Positions 35,813 to 47,410 of a stretch of DNA of 64,000 nt are shown in pieces. The DNA lies in NCBI GenBank assembly GCA_024291935.2, contig CM044314.1, positions 22,728,001 to 22,792,000 on the forward strand, given 5' to 3'. The notes below the pieces were generated by a model. That model had not been told where the DNA came from, did no database searches, and saw only the letters and a program-made list of their open reading frames with translations. The first letter of the stretch is position 1, and every line of letters starts with the position of its first letter. The translations under genes were made by a program, and so were the position numbers. Source of the DNA: Okapia johnstoni (taxonomy: Eukaryota; Chordata; Mammalia; Artiodactyla; Giraffidae).

Positions 35813-36802
35813 ACATTTTTTTTAACATTTTTTAAAAATGTGTATTTTATGTACTCTAAGGCAAAGTCACTAAAATTTATGTTTATAAAAGAAATATAAC
35901 TGATACATTTAAAAGGAAAATTAAATGGAGATATTTAAAATACTTATTAAAATCAGCAAAGGTAGAAGAAAGGCTGAAACAAAGAGCAATGCAATGAATA
36001 GAAAACAATTACAAGTATGATGTACATAAATCCAAGCATATCATAATGATTTTAACTGTGAATGGTCTAAATACACCCTCACAACATAGAAATTGTCTTG
36101 AATGAACTTGAAAATCACACACAATCCACACACAAATGCACATACACACAGGCCCAACTATAGATTGTTTGCAGAAATCAACTTAAAATATACAGACTCA
36201 AGCTGAAATGAAAGATATGGACAAAGATAACAATAATAAAAAATGGATTAGTTATATTAAGATTAAGCAAATTTAAGAACAAGCAAGATTATCAGAGATC
36301 AATTCTCCCAGAAAAAAATCACATTCAAATCCTCAATTTGTATGAATCTTGCGGGAGAATGCCAAAATGCATGATGCAAAACCAGACAGAATTTGAAGGA
36401 GAAAATGACAAATCCACCATGAGAGTTGAAAATATAAAAGGCCTCTGTTAGTAACCGACAGATAAATTTGACAGGTTAGTAAGGATGTAGATTACTTGAG
36501 CAGCACTTCACTAACTTCTAATTGACCAAATGCTCTATCCAACAACTGCTGGACACACATTCTTCTCAAGCTCATTTGGACCATTCGTCATGGTGGACCA
36601 CATTTTAACCATAAAACACACCTCAACAAATTTAAAATAATAGAAGTCATTAGTATAAAGTATGTTCTCAGAGCACAGTGAAATTAAATTAGAAATGAAA
36701 AACTGAAAGGCAACCAGAAATTTTCCAAATAAATGGAAATTAAAAACTTACTTCTAAATAAAACATGGGTCCAAGAAGTCTCCAGATAATTTTAAAATGT
36801 TT

Positions 36803-36995
36803 GTGTGTGAGTGTTAGTTGCTCAGTAGTGTCCAATACTTTGCAATTGCATGGACAGTAGTTCACCAGGCTCCTCTGTCCATGGAATTCTCTCTGCAAGA
36901 ATACTGGAATGGGTTTCCATCCCCTTCTATAGGAGATCTTCCCAATCCAGGAATAAAACTTTGCTCTCCTGTATTGCAGGCAGAATCTTATCTAG
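36803..36995 (-). mobile_element. Bov-tA SINE nested in L1
   Basis: Minus-strand element whose tRNA-like head is incomplete: it ends at 'gcaggcagaatcttatc' rather than at the usual 'gggaagcc'. Confidence 0.88.
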
Positions 36996-37267
36996 AGCTT
37001 AATAAAAATAAATTTTGTGAAAGTATGTGGAATGCTGTGAAGGCAGGATTCAGAAAGAAATTAAGTTTTAAATATATACATTAGGAAGAAGAAAGTTCTG
37101 AAATCTTGAGGACAAAGGGCAATCTAAGCATAAAGGAAGCAGAAGAAAATAAATTTGAAAAGTTTTGTTAGATATCAATGATTAGAAATAGGAAAACAAT
37201 AAAGACAAATTAATGAGATTTGTTTCCTTAAAAAGATTATTGAATTTATAAACCTCTAGTGAGATTT

Positions 37268-37697
37268 TCTCAGTAGTCATGTATGGATGTGAGAGTTGGA
37301 CCATAAAGAAGGCTGAGTGCTGAAGAATTGATGCTTTCAAACTGTGGTGTTGGAGAAGACTCTTGAGAGTCCCTTGGACTGCAAGGAGATCAAACCAGTC
37401 AATCCTAAAGGAAATCAATCCTGAATATTCATCTGAAGGACTGATGCTGAAGCTGAAGCTCCAGTACTTTGGCCATCTGATGTGAAGAGCTGACTCATTG
37501 GAAAAGACCCTGATTCTTGCAAAGATTGAAGGCAGGAGGAGAAGGGGACAACAGAAGATGAGATGATTGGATGGTATCACTGACTCAATAGACATGAGTC
37601 AGAGAAAGCTCTGAGAGATGGTGAAGGACAGGGAAGCCAAGCGTGCTGCAGTCCACGAGGTCACAAAAAGTCAGATGCAACTGAGCAACTGAATAGC
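37268..37697 (+). mobile_element. BovB LINE nested in L1
   Basis: A 5'-truncated BovB 3' end ('gtagtcatgtatggatgtg' to 'gatgcaactgagcaactgaa'). L1 ORF2 continues on both sides, so it is younger than that L1. Confidence 0.9.
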
Positions 37698-37989
37698 AAG
37701 TGAAGCTAAGCAAGAAAAAAATGAGAGAAGACCCAAATTACTGATGTTAGAAATCAAAAAGGTCATCATTACTGAGCACAAGGATATTATAAAGATAATA
37801 AAAGAAGAATATTTGACAATATTTAATAATAGATAAAATTTGAAGGCAAACTGCACCAATGGTATGCAATACAAAATTTAAAACATATGTATCAATAATT
37901 TGATTTTAAACATTCTAATAAAATATTTCATCATTTGTTTTTTACTTCCTATGTAGTTTCTTATACATATCTTTTCTAAAAATATGGAA

Positions 37990-38398
37990 TTATCCAGTAA
38001 GTCAGAAAGAGAAAAACAAATATCATATATTAAAGCATATATATGGAATCTAGAAAAATGGTACTGATGAGCCTATTTGCCAGGCAGGAATAGAGGTACA
38101 TACATAGAGAATGAACTTGTGGACACAGGGAGGGAAGGAGTGGGAGGACAAATTGAGAAAGTAGCATTGGCATATATACACTACCATGTGTAAAATAAAC
38201 AGCTACTGGGAAGCTGCTGTGTAACACAGGGAGCTCAATCTGGTGCTCTGGGATGACCTGGAGGGGTGGAATGGGGATGGGTGGGAGGGAGGTTCAAGAG
38301 CAAGGGAAATATATGCATACATATGGCTGATTCACGATGCTGTATGGCAGAAACGAATACAACATTATAAAGCAATTATACTCCAATAAAAACTTTCC
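37990..38398 (+). mobile_element. L1 3' UTR end
   Basis: 'agaaaaacaaatatcatata', the G-rich block 'ggggatgggtgggagggagg' and 'acattataaagcaattatac' match the 3' end of an L1. It may be the tail of the L1 at 34190-37860 with the RT and C-terminal coding region deleted, or a separate insertion. Confidence 0.82.
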
Positions 38399-39379
38399 AA
38401 TACCTGATCATTTTTTAATGCTGTCTTCATTATGTCAAAATAATGTATGTCTCTTTTTTTCCCCCACATCATCTCCAGAACAAAAAGCCCACATTCCTTG
38501 AAAGTGTAAGAATTTCTTACGTTCTCACTCTCCCAGCTTTTTAAATTCAGTCCCACTGAGAAAAATTTAGTTGGATCACTCTACTTTATAATATAATTGA
38601 ATAGTTTTCAGGTAAAAAGACAAAAGAATCCAGTGTAAAGTGAGAGGATGTGTGTGCCGAGACCAGAAAGTTTTGGACCTCAACATCTGATGGAGGTCAT
38701 TGGAAGAGAATATGTGTAGCAGCTAGGAAAGGCTGACTTTGCATCACTAAGGAAGTTAAAGCAAAACTCCCTGTATTCCATCTTGGGACAGAAAGATGGA
38801 AGCCTTGCTTATCTCACCTTTATTTAAATATACCCTGTGGGCTTGGATGATGTCAGTAACCAAAATGCACACTCAATAGCAGACTCTGCTGTCAAGTGTA
38901 CTGACCCGTGGAAATGTCTCTTTCTTGGGACTCCAAAGATTACTGATGTTGAACATGTTGACTTTTGGTTAGGGAGGACTCAGCCATGTTGCACATGATT
39001 GCCAGCAAAAGCAATGAGCTTTTTTTTTTTTTTTGCATTTCATGCTGAGATGAAGGAGGGGATCACACATGTGTACTTTGTAAATTCGTAAATATTATCA
39101 ATGCGAATACACATTACTGAGTGATTTATATAGGATTTGTATCCCAGAGTACTTGAAGCAGGCAAGATGGGATATTTGAGGTTGTTCTGATGTTGAGTCT
39201 AAGTTTAGGGTCTAGGTATTTGAGTCAGATAGCCTCAGTTTCGAAATCTCTGTAAATTTTTTCTGATTTTAAATAATTTCTGTGAGTTTCAGTTTCCATA
39301 CTGCCACAAATACGTGATAAAGTGTACAGTGTTGGTTCCAAAAGTCACATGGAAAAGCATAGAGCCCTAAATATAGAGT
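38399..39379. other. Unassigned sequence
   Basis: Nothing recognised. A T-run lies at 39020-39034. Confidence 0.4.
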
Positions 39380-39712
39380 AAGAGTCCCTTGGACTGCAAG
39401 GAGATCCAACCAGTTCATCCTAAAGGAGATCATTCTGGGGTGTTCATTGGAAGGACTGCTGCTGAAGCTGAAACTCCAATACTTTGGCCACCTCAGGTGA
39501 AGAGTTGACTCATTGGAAAAGACCCTGGTGCTGGGAAGGATTGGGGGCAGCAGGAGCAGGGGACGCCAGAGGATGAGATGGCTGGATGGCATCACCAACT
39601 CGATGGACATGAGTTTGAGTAAACTCTGGGAGTTTGTGATGGACAGGGAGGCCTGGCGTGCTGCGATTCATGGGGTCGCAAAGAGTTGGACACGACTGAA
39701 CGACTGAACTGA
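39380..39712 (+). mobile_element. BovB LINE, 3' end, CTGAA-type tail
   Basis: It runs from 'agagtcccttggactgcaag' to 'cgactgaactgaa' and is well preserved. Confidence 0.92.
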
Positions 39713-39748
39713 AACAGTTTCTATCTTAAAATAAAAAGAACAAAACAG

Positions 39749-39822
39749 GCTTCCCTGGTGGCTCAGTCAGTAAAGAATCCGCCTGCAATGCAGGAGACCC
39801 GAGTTCAATCCCTGAGTTGGCA
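39749..39822 (+). mobile_element. Bov-tA tRNA-like head only
   Basis: The tRNA-Glu-like head is intact (A-box-like 'tggctcagtcag', B-box-like 'gttcaatccc'), but the Bov-A body is missing from 'gagttggcatgc' on. SINEs are usually truncated at the 5' end, so this 3' loss points to a later deletion. Confidence 0.88.
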
Positions 39823-40302
39823 TGCACAGTTGTCATATATCTGAAAGGGAAGAGTTTTTATTGTGTCTTTGCTTTTTCTTTATTCTTTTCAGGTAAATAA
39901 TGTAGACGAGAGTTTCAAGACATTTCCGTGTGGATCACTAATGATTTGGAGGCTCTCATCTGAAGTGTGAACTTCTATCATCACTGTCACAGATGACATG
40001 AATTTTAACTTTAAAAGGAAATGGCGTGTAACTTTTCTGATATTTTAAGATTTCTCTGGGGGTGGATATATGTGAAGTGAAATGGAAAAAGAAACTCTGT
40101 TAAAGGATGAAGGAAGGAATTGTGAAATCACACTTCAAATTACTGAGATTTCTCATAGAATGTTGAATTCAGCTGTGAATAGAACAGAGTGGCTGGGTTC
40201 TAGGGTGGGGAAAAGTTTCTGCCTTGGAAAAAGTTGAGTTGGAGTGTAGTTATAACATCACTAAAAACTTTTTTAAATGAAATTATTCATCAAAAAATTA
40301 TT
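39823..40302. other. Unassigned sequence
   Basis: Nothing recognised. Confidence 0.4.
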
Positions 40303-40690
40303 TATTATTTATGATCTTTGTGCCAGACACTATTCCAGATGGGGTACTAACATGATCAAATTCCTTAGGGACATGGCATTCTAGTTGGTTAGTAAACAAT
40401 TACATAAGTGGCTAAGAGTTAATAAGAGGAAAAAAAAAAACTGTGCTGGGATAAAGGTTAATATAGGGTTATCTTATAATAATTGCAAAGTTCCCCTATT
40501 CAGAATTGACTTGGAGGATGAGATCAAGAGCAAGATTAGAAAGTGAGTAGGAGTTGGAGGACAAGCAAAGAGCACTGGGAAGGATGTTTTGGGAAGAGAA
40601 ACAAAAATCAGAAAAGGTGCTGAAGTGGCAAATAGATTGACCTATTCTAGGAAGTTAAGAAGGCTGGCATTGGTTGGGTGGAAAAAGTTG
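40303..40690 (-). mobile_element. L2 LINE, 3' end
   Basis: In plus view it reads as reversed L2: 'gtgccagacactattccaga', 'gacatggcattctagttgg', then the order 'gatgag...agtaggagttgg...gggaag' seen in the antisense L2 3' end. Strongly diverged, consistent with its age. Confidence 0.6.
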
Positions 40691-41012
40691 GAAGAAACAG
40701 TCATTCAGATTCATCTGATTGGCTGCTTCATGGAGCAAGGGTGGAAGATAGGGGAAGGGGGTAAGCTTCAGGTCCAGTAAATAGAGGAGGGGATATTGGC
40801 AGCAGTCCTTCCCCTCAAGGTGGTGAAACTCAAAGACAAAACTTTCTGTTGCAGGACTGTCTACTCTTCCAGAACTCAGGTCTACTGTTAATGCAAACCA
40901 TCTTGTCTTTTTTCTTTCTGTTAGGTTTTGCAAGCTCCACAGGACCAGTATTCTAGAGGAAGGAGAATATGAACTATTGTCTAGAAATGCGCTGAACAGA
41001 ATGGAAAGACAG
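40691..41012. other. Unassigned sequence
   Basis: Nothing recognised. Confidence 0.4.
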
Positions 41013-41026
41013 CCTCATATTATTTT

Positions 41027-41107
41027 TTTTAATTAGTTTATTTTCTATTTTTTAACTTCACAATATTGTATTTGTTTTGCCATACATTGACGTAAAGCCA
41101 GAAAGAA
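41027..41107 (-). mobile_element. Very short L1 3' end with target duplication
   Basis: About 75-80 bp of ruminant L1 3' terminus in reverse ('cacaatattgtatttgtttt', 'gccatacattgacg') with a T-run at the left as its tail. cctcatattatttt at 41013-41026 and 41108-41121 is a perfect 14-bp duplication. Confidence 0.88.
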
Positions 41108-41121
41108 CCTCATATTATTTT

Positions 41122-41460
41122 ATCTGAGTTTGCATGTTATTTGCATCATCATTCTGTAACTTTTACCATACTATAGGAATCTGGACAGAGCCTGCACATG
41201 CCATTCTGCATAGCTGGATGTGATTCCTGAATATGAGACCGTCAGCAGAGCAAGGAATTATAAGTAGGAAAAATCTACCTATAGTTCCACAGGTAGGAAT
41301 AGGAGAATTTCTGAACAAGAAAGCCTATAGTTGTTTATGCCAACATTCCAGTAGGTTTTGACAGCTGTTTCCACTGAAACTTTAACCCCATTCTTCCTTT
41401 TTCCTTCTTTTCTTCTTGTTCTCTTGTATCTGCTGAGAAAATGTCTTCAGATACTCCCTC
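41122..41460. other. Unassigned sequence
   Basis: Nothing recognised. Confidence 0.4.
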
Positions 41461-41476
41461 CTCCTGGAATCTTTCT

Positions 41477-41945
41477 TTCTTTCTTTTTTTAAATTTAAAC
41501 TTTCTTTCATTTAGAGAAAATTCTTTAACAAACTAATGGATAGTTTCTGGACACAAAGAATATTTATAATAATATTCAATCTCATACTTACCTGCTAAAA
41601 TACATAACAAATAAAAGTTTGAGTTTTCTAGTTCAAATTAGAAACAAAACAATGCTACTCTTCTTCACCATTAGTCTCTAATGCTGTTCTGGAATTTTGA
41701 GCCAATGCAATAAAACCTGACATAGAAATAAGAACTATTAAAACACTAGTGCCAAAAATAACAGCAGTATTTTCAGACTCTACTTACCATCTTCCAAATG
41801 TAAAACTGTGTTTGTTCAAAGTCTATTGGAAAGGATGAGCAGGTAAACATAGATAGACGATTTTGGAACAAGACAGAAAATATGAGAAAACAGCAGAAGT
41901 ATCCATGAACGATGGCTGAAAGCTCTGGTTGTCTGATTGAGCCTT
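41477..41945 (-). pseudogene. Unidentified retrocopy, 5'-truncated, with perfect 16-bp target duplication
   Basis: ctcctggaatctttct occurs at 41461-41476 and 41946-41961. The left end is T-rich on the plus strand, i.e. an A-rich tail on the minus strand. Read on the minus strand, an open frame (codons 41658-41783, stop at 41655-41657) gives 42 residues: a hydrophobic stretch (AVIFGTSVLIVLISMSGFIA) followed by a polar tail ending NGEEE. Upstream, an overlapping frame (to its stop at 41773-41775) gives another hydrophobic stretch (YFCCFLIFSVLF) and would join by a small frameshift. This fits the C-terminus and 3' UTR of a membrane-protein mRNA. I do not recognise the parent gene. An old L1 fragment is the main alternative. 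Confidence 0.55.
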
Positions 41946-41961
41946 CTCCTGGAATCTTTCT

Positions 41962-42969
41962 GTGTCCACTTCATTCAGCTGTGACTGATACCTCTTCTAA
42001 TCTCCAGAGTGATATGTCTGATTTTGGACTTGGTACAGATCATTCACTGAATTTAGAAGAAAAAGTGATTTTTGTGTGAATATATGTTACTCTCAGCTCC
42101 TTGAGCTCAGAGACGAGCTTCTACCATTGAGTTTTTACCTCCTAAGCTTTATAGATGAGGTTTGATATAAAACATACTTTCTGGTGAAATGAGCTGGGGT
42201 TTAAGAAATATAATGAAAGTAAACTAAAGAAATGTTGGTATCCAACATCTAATATCCATTATTAGATACCAATACTCATTGGCATCTACACCAGCGCTGA
42301 CTAATCATGGGTCCTCGCTCCAATGATTCACTCCAAGAGAAAATGGAATCTGGAAATTATATTGGTATCTTAAGTTCAAGGTCTCATAAACCTACCCTGA
42401 CCAGACAAGTACAATCTTCCCCTTAATTCTGAAGTAAACAGTTGACTCTTTCTCATTTCTGATTTGTTCTATCCAGAACCGAGGACAAGGCCCAGCCATA
42501 AGCTAAAACTGCCCACCTGGTTTACCATCAGTTATTCTGATTCTTACCAGTTCCTTGTACTTGCAAGATGAACCTTGTTTCTCTTCTTTAACTTTTTCTT
42601 ATTAACAGTAGGCCAGATATCTATTTCAACCCAATCACCAACCTTACCAAAATGGAACCAGACAACTTCTGTTGATATGTTCTAACCATCATATTAGATT
42701 TCTCAGATAACAAAGTCAACATTTTGACATCTTCCTTGATATCAGGCTCAGACTTGACCTTCTTATTTCCATCTTAGTGATGTCTCAACATTTATCCTTC
42801 ATGGAGAATCTCTCATATATGAACCTGTACTAGTTATGATGATCAAAAGATACTTAATATAAATATTGTAGCTCTTCTAAGTTTAGTATAAGAAGCTGGA
42901 TCATATAGAAAATCTGGGAAACAATGAAAATAAGATACAATCTCTAGGTTCAATAGTTATGTTTTCAAC
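41962..42969. other. Unassigned sequence
   Basis: Nothing recognised apart from a small imperfect palindrome at 42236-42271. Confidence 0.4.
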
Positions 42970-43555
42970 CCAAAATTTGGTCTGCTAGCTTGCTGCACAG
43001 CAAAGTCAATCTACTAACACCAGCTGGTAGGTGAAGAAAATTGCAGCGTTTATTGCAGGGGGCCAAACAAGGAGAATGGACAGCTCATACTTAAAAGTCT
43101 TGAACCCCCCAGTGGCTTTTAGGGACGTGTTTTTAAAGACAAAGTGAAGGAGAAGGTTGTGGGGAACATGATCAGCTAATGCACAATTTCTGATTAGTGA
43201 GTGGTGACCAGATGAGGTCATAGGGTCAGCCTTATCAGTCTTCAGGTTCCAGGCAGTCTGGTGGATACGTGCTCATGATAGCTATTCTCTGTCTTGTTGG
43301 GGTCTGGTTTCCACACAACAGCTGAGGAATTTGCATTGGACTGTCTTTGCCTTTGAGACAGAACTGGGAGCCTTTGGGACTGATTTATTAAGTTATGGTT
43401 ATGTCCCTGCCTGGTTGACCTATCATTGTTTCTGCATTCCTCTGTTTTTCTAATCATGAATTGCTGGGGCTTGTGTCAACTCATGGTTGGCCTAGGAGGC
43501 TGCAGTTATTGCCACAGTCTTTTTCTTAATCATCAGTAAGCAGAGGTTATGGGGA
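42970..43555 (-). mobile_element. ERV LTR, minus strand
   Basis: The plus-strand tttatt at 43049-43054 is the polyadenylation signal in reverse. Next come 'gggggccaaacaaggagaat' and 'gttcttgaacccccc'-like sequence, and U3-like sequence extends to about 43550. The arrangement resembles class I ERV LTRs of mammals. No internal region is seen. Ends are approximate. Confidence 0.55.
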
Positions 43556-44005
43556 TTTTTTCACTAGTAAGGTCTCTACATAGGTCTACTCAGTTTCTAT
43601 TATTTGAAACAATCAGATGTTATCAAAAAAGGTAAAACTATTTTATTAAATGACAGATCTGAGAAAATGCCAACCCTATATAAAATAATAAAACTGTATA
43701 TAAAAATAATTTAAGAAATATTGCAAATTATTTTAAGAAAATTTGCTATTTTATAAGTTATATACAAAACAACATTATTATGGTGGGGACTCATTAAATT
43801 ACTCGAGGTACCTACAAAATCCAGAGGACAATTCATCAAATGCCTTGATTTTCTCATGTATAATCTTTTTCTCTACGCCACCTTAACCATTCACTTCCTT
43901 AGAAATATCACAAAGACTTTCCATCAACATTATCTAAGCCACCTCAAAAATATCAATTTTAGGCACTCATTTTTTTGAGCTCCATCTCTTAGATTTCCTG
44001 AATTT
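43556..44005. other. Unassigned AT-rich sequence
   Basis: Nothing recognised. Confidence 0.4.
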
Positions 44006-44098
44006 CAGCAAACTCCAGAAGATAGTGAAGGACAGGGAAGCCTGGTGTGCTGCAGTCCATGGGGTCGCAGAGTCAGATATGACTTAGCAACTGAACAA
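44006..44098 (+). mobile_element. BovB LINE, extreme 3' end
   Basis: 'gatagtgaaggacagggaag' to 'gacttagcaactgaacaata'. About 90 bp, of the older CAA-tailed type. Confidence 0.9.
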
Positions 44099-44699
44099 TA
44101 GTGACAACCTATATTTCCGGTTCATCCTTTATAATATCCATACTTCAGCAACTTTCAAAAACACATAGACTTCCAATACATTGAGGTTTCTAGTATTTAA
44201 CTGTTCATCTCTGCCATAGTGGTCTTAATTTCTTTAAGTATGGAATATTCCATTGTCTATTTTGCTAATCATTCTTTTAATACATCCTTAAATCCCATGA
44301 TCCTCCCAACTTCTATTAAACCTCCTTGGCATAATTTCAAGTTTAATTAAATCCAATTAATTAGACTCTTTAGCCCATACTCAGGTAAGTTTAATATGAA
44401 AGGAGAAAAACACACAACTGTGCCGACCAAATCCACAATCTATTTATGAAAAACCTTAAGAAAACTTGGTGCTGTCCAGCAAAAATACTATTATTTCTCT
44501 AAACATTATTATTTTTCTTTCCTACTCCCATATACAACTATTTCATCCTTGCTCAAATTGCCAATATCTGCTCCTTTCTCATTCTCTGATTTGTGTACTC
44601 TTTACTTATTTCACTGAGAAATTAGTAGCAGTCAAAGAAGAACAATTACTCTTTTCCACCAAACCTAACATTTCCTCTCCATTTATACATATATGTGTT
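44099..44699. other. Unassigned sequence, possibly old L2
   Basis: A 192-codon frame starts at 44466 and runs to 45044. It is C/T-rich in content, has no family resemblance, and its 3' end reads into a SINE. It may be decayed L2 sequence. Confidence 0.35.
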
Positions 44700-46600
44700 C
44701 TCTTTACCCTAGAGACAACAGATAAAATTGTTTCTACTCCTGAGGCCAACTCCATCACCAACGTGATTCTCTTACCTTCTCAAGGAGCTCACTCTTGTGC
44801 TGTCTCCACAGTCCCCTGCATTATACAACTTTCAGTTTCCTCTGAAGATTTCAACTTCACTGCAATAAAATCTGCAGAGTATCTTCTATCTCTGAAAAAC
44901 CTTTTCTTTGACTTCCATATCTCCTTCCAGCCACCACTCTTTTATTCCATGTCTACCTTTAATAAAACTTCTCAAAGATTTTGTCTGCTTTCCTATTTTC
45001 ACACTGACAGTGAAAGTCACTCATTTGTGTCCGCCTCTTTGTAACCGCATGGACTATAAAGTCCATGGAATTCTCCAGGCCAGAATACTGGAGTGGATAG
45101 CCTTTCCCTTCTCCAGGAGATCTTCCCAACCCAGGGGTCCAATGCAGGTCTCTCACATTGCAGGTGGATTCTTTACCAGCTGAGCCACAAGGGAAGCCCA
45201 AGACTACTGGAGTGGATAGCCTATCCCTTCTCCAGCGGATCTTCCTGACCCAGGAATCAAACCAGGGTCTCCTGCATTGCAGGAGGATTCTTTACCAACT
45301 GAGCTATCAGGGATTATCTGCTCTCATTTCCCTCTGGAATTCACTCCAGTAAGTGGTTTGTCCCACCACTTTATGGAAAGCACTCTTAAAATGATGACTC
45401 ATGTGTTGTCATACACATTGGCCAATTAATAAATGTCCCATTAGATAAGACACATGTGCAATGAAAGCATGAAAAAAGTTGATTACATCTTTCTTCCAGA
45501 CATATTTTTTGCCCTTGCCTTCTGAAGTAGCAGAGTTTTCTGGGTTTCTTCTTCTTTCATCCTGCACATTCATTTTCTTGCATCTGCTATCTGATTGTTG
45601 GAAGGTGCCAGGGGTCAGCTCTTTGTCTTCTCTTTGCTGTTGGCATATATTCCTTGGGTGATTTGATCTAATTTCATGTCTTTATAAATCAACAATGCTC
45701 TAACAACTACCAAATTTTATCAGTAGCTTGACTACTTCTTTGAGCCTTAGGCTCATTTTCCAAGTAACTACTCAACAGCTCCTTTTAGACATTTTATTGG
45801 TTTCATCCACTTAGACCCTCTTCTCCACAAATTCCCTTTCCCTACATCTTGGTTAATGATATAATTTTCATTTGGTTGTCCAGTCTCATACTTCCTTAAT
45901 CCAACAGCAAGTCTTATTGGCTCCATTTTCAAAATGTATCTCGAATACATTATTCACCAACTTCACTGTTCTCAACCTACTCCTACAATCCACATTTTCT
46001 CTCATTTGGGTTATGAAAATAGCCTCCAAAATGGACTCTTTTCACATTTTGCCTCACTCTATATTCTAGAAAATGTGACATTTTAGAAATGCAAATAAGA
46101 CAATTCACTTCCTCCCTTCAAAATCTGGCAGTTTTTTTCCATTACAATGAAGAAAATTATTCACAAGTAATTTACTCTAAGTAATTTACTTCAGTTGATC
46201 TATTTTGCTTCATCTCTTATCCCTCATCCCTCTTCTCACCACTTGTTCTGTACCACCTGCCCTGGTGTTTTTGATATTCTTCAAGTGTCTAAGAATAATC
46301 CCGCTCCAGTACCTTTGCAACTGCTGTACTTCCTTGCAAATCTTCCTTTAACTTCACTCATTTCTATCAGGGTTTTTGCTTAAATTTGACCCCTTTTAAA
46401 AAACCTGATTTTTTCTAATCTTCTAATCATCATGATTCATTTGTACAACAAAGTGTACATCACATTAAAATGATGTACATTTATTTGTCACGTGCTTATT
46501 TGGGAGTTTATTCTCCTACTAGAACATGAGCCTCATGAAAGCAGGTACTATAATTTTCATTGTTACCAGCCTTATTCCTGCCCCAGGATGGATATAGAAA
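44700..46600 (+). mobile_element. L2 LINE, degraded ORF and 3' end
   Basis: The order of blocks fits L2: an RT-region-like piece at 45605-45690 ('gtgccaggggtcagctcttt', 'ttgggtgatttgatc'), then 46015-46130 ('agcctccaaaatggactc', 'cacttcctcccttcaaaatc'), then the 3' part near 46520 ('gaacatgagcctcatgaaag'). Divergence is high. A dimeric SINE is inserted at 45004-45314. Confidence 0.6.
45004..45314 (-). mobile_element. Dimeric Bov-tA SINE
   Basis: A complete minus-strand Bov-tA (to 45199) is followed directly by a second, body-truncated unit (45200-45314). It has the same make-up as the plus-strand dimer at 26694-27014. tctgctttcctatttt (about 44986) and tctgctctcatttccc (about 45317) may be diverged target copies. 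Confidence 0.88.
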
Positions 46601-47398
46601 TGAAATAAAACACTTCCCCCAGGGATTCTAGGAGTCTTCTTCAATCACTCTGAGGGTTTGTGAATGCTTTTGCTATTTCACCACCCCTACTTTCAATGAT
46701 ATCTAAAGTCTGATTTTGCATGTGGTCCCTTCTTAAGGACACAGTTACTATACTCACTCTCCTAACCCTTCAAATATCCCTCATACAACTTCTATTTATG
46801 GAAGTTGAGTGAATGCTTTTGGGGTTCCTATTTTCTATTATTGTGTGGTGGGACTGTCTCTCATGCCACATACTCCATTCTTGTCTTATATTAAAATTTA
46901 GCTCTGTATTTCAAGCAAGCTTTCTTTCAAGTCTGTATTTCTGTTTGTGAATATCTTTCTCCAACAAACCAGAAGGCTGTGAGGGTGCAGCCAACTGCAA
47001 AATTAAAAGACAATTATGATCAGCATTTTCATTGTTTGATATTTTCTACGATGTGCTTCATACCCAGTTAGGAATTTATAGTCATAGAGATCAGTGGATT
47101 AGAAAGCATTGAGCACATTTCCTAACTACAAAGAAAAAAATCAAAGCATATATAGTGTCCATTTATAATCTCAATGGTCATATAATATACAAAGATACAT
47201 ATATATATGAATAATAATAACAAATAGAAATTACATAATAAAAATTAAACTGTCATAAAATTGAGAGACTGGGACCTCTTAGCAGATATTGAGAAACATG
47301 TATTAAAGCTGAACCTCATAGGGAAGACTTAGTTTAAAATATGAAAATGTAAGGAGAGGAAACCAAATTATTAAAGAATTTAACATCAATGAATGCAT
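46601..47398. other. Unassigned AT-rich sequence
   Basis: Nothing recognised. Confidence 0.4.
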
Positions 47399-47410
47399 AA
47401 ATGAATATAC

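Larger units (their letters stand above)
34190..37860 (+). mobile_element. Old L1, long decayed copy (5' UTR, ORF1, part of ORF2)
   Basis: 34190-34440 resembles the end of an L1 5' UTR ('acatgtccagttttcaacaa'). 34500-35400 matches ORF1 ('cacagatgttggaattacc', 'gtaagcagagagaa'). 35830-36790 matches the endonuclease and following region ('cacacattcttctcaagctc'). 37003-37860 matches the stretch before the reverse transcriptase. Two SINEs and a BovB split it. The RT palm is absent. All frames are broken. Confidence 0.78.

Noticed and set aside
42236..42271. Small imperfect palindrome (tggtatc...gatacca)
   Set aside because: It is short and AT-rich, as expected by chance in this much sequence.
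44466..45044. 192-codon open frame
   Set aside because: It has no family resemblance, low-complexity C/T-rich codons, a 3' end that reads into a SINE, and surroundings that look like degraded L2. Treated as chance.
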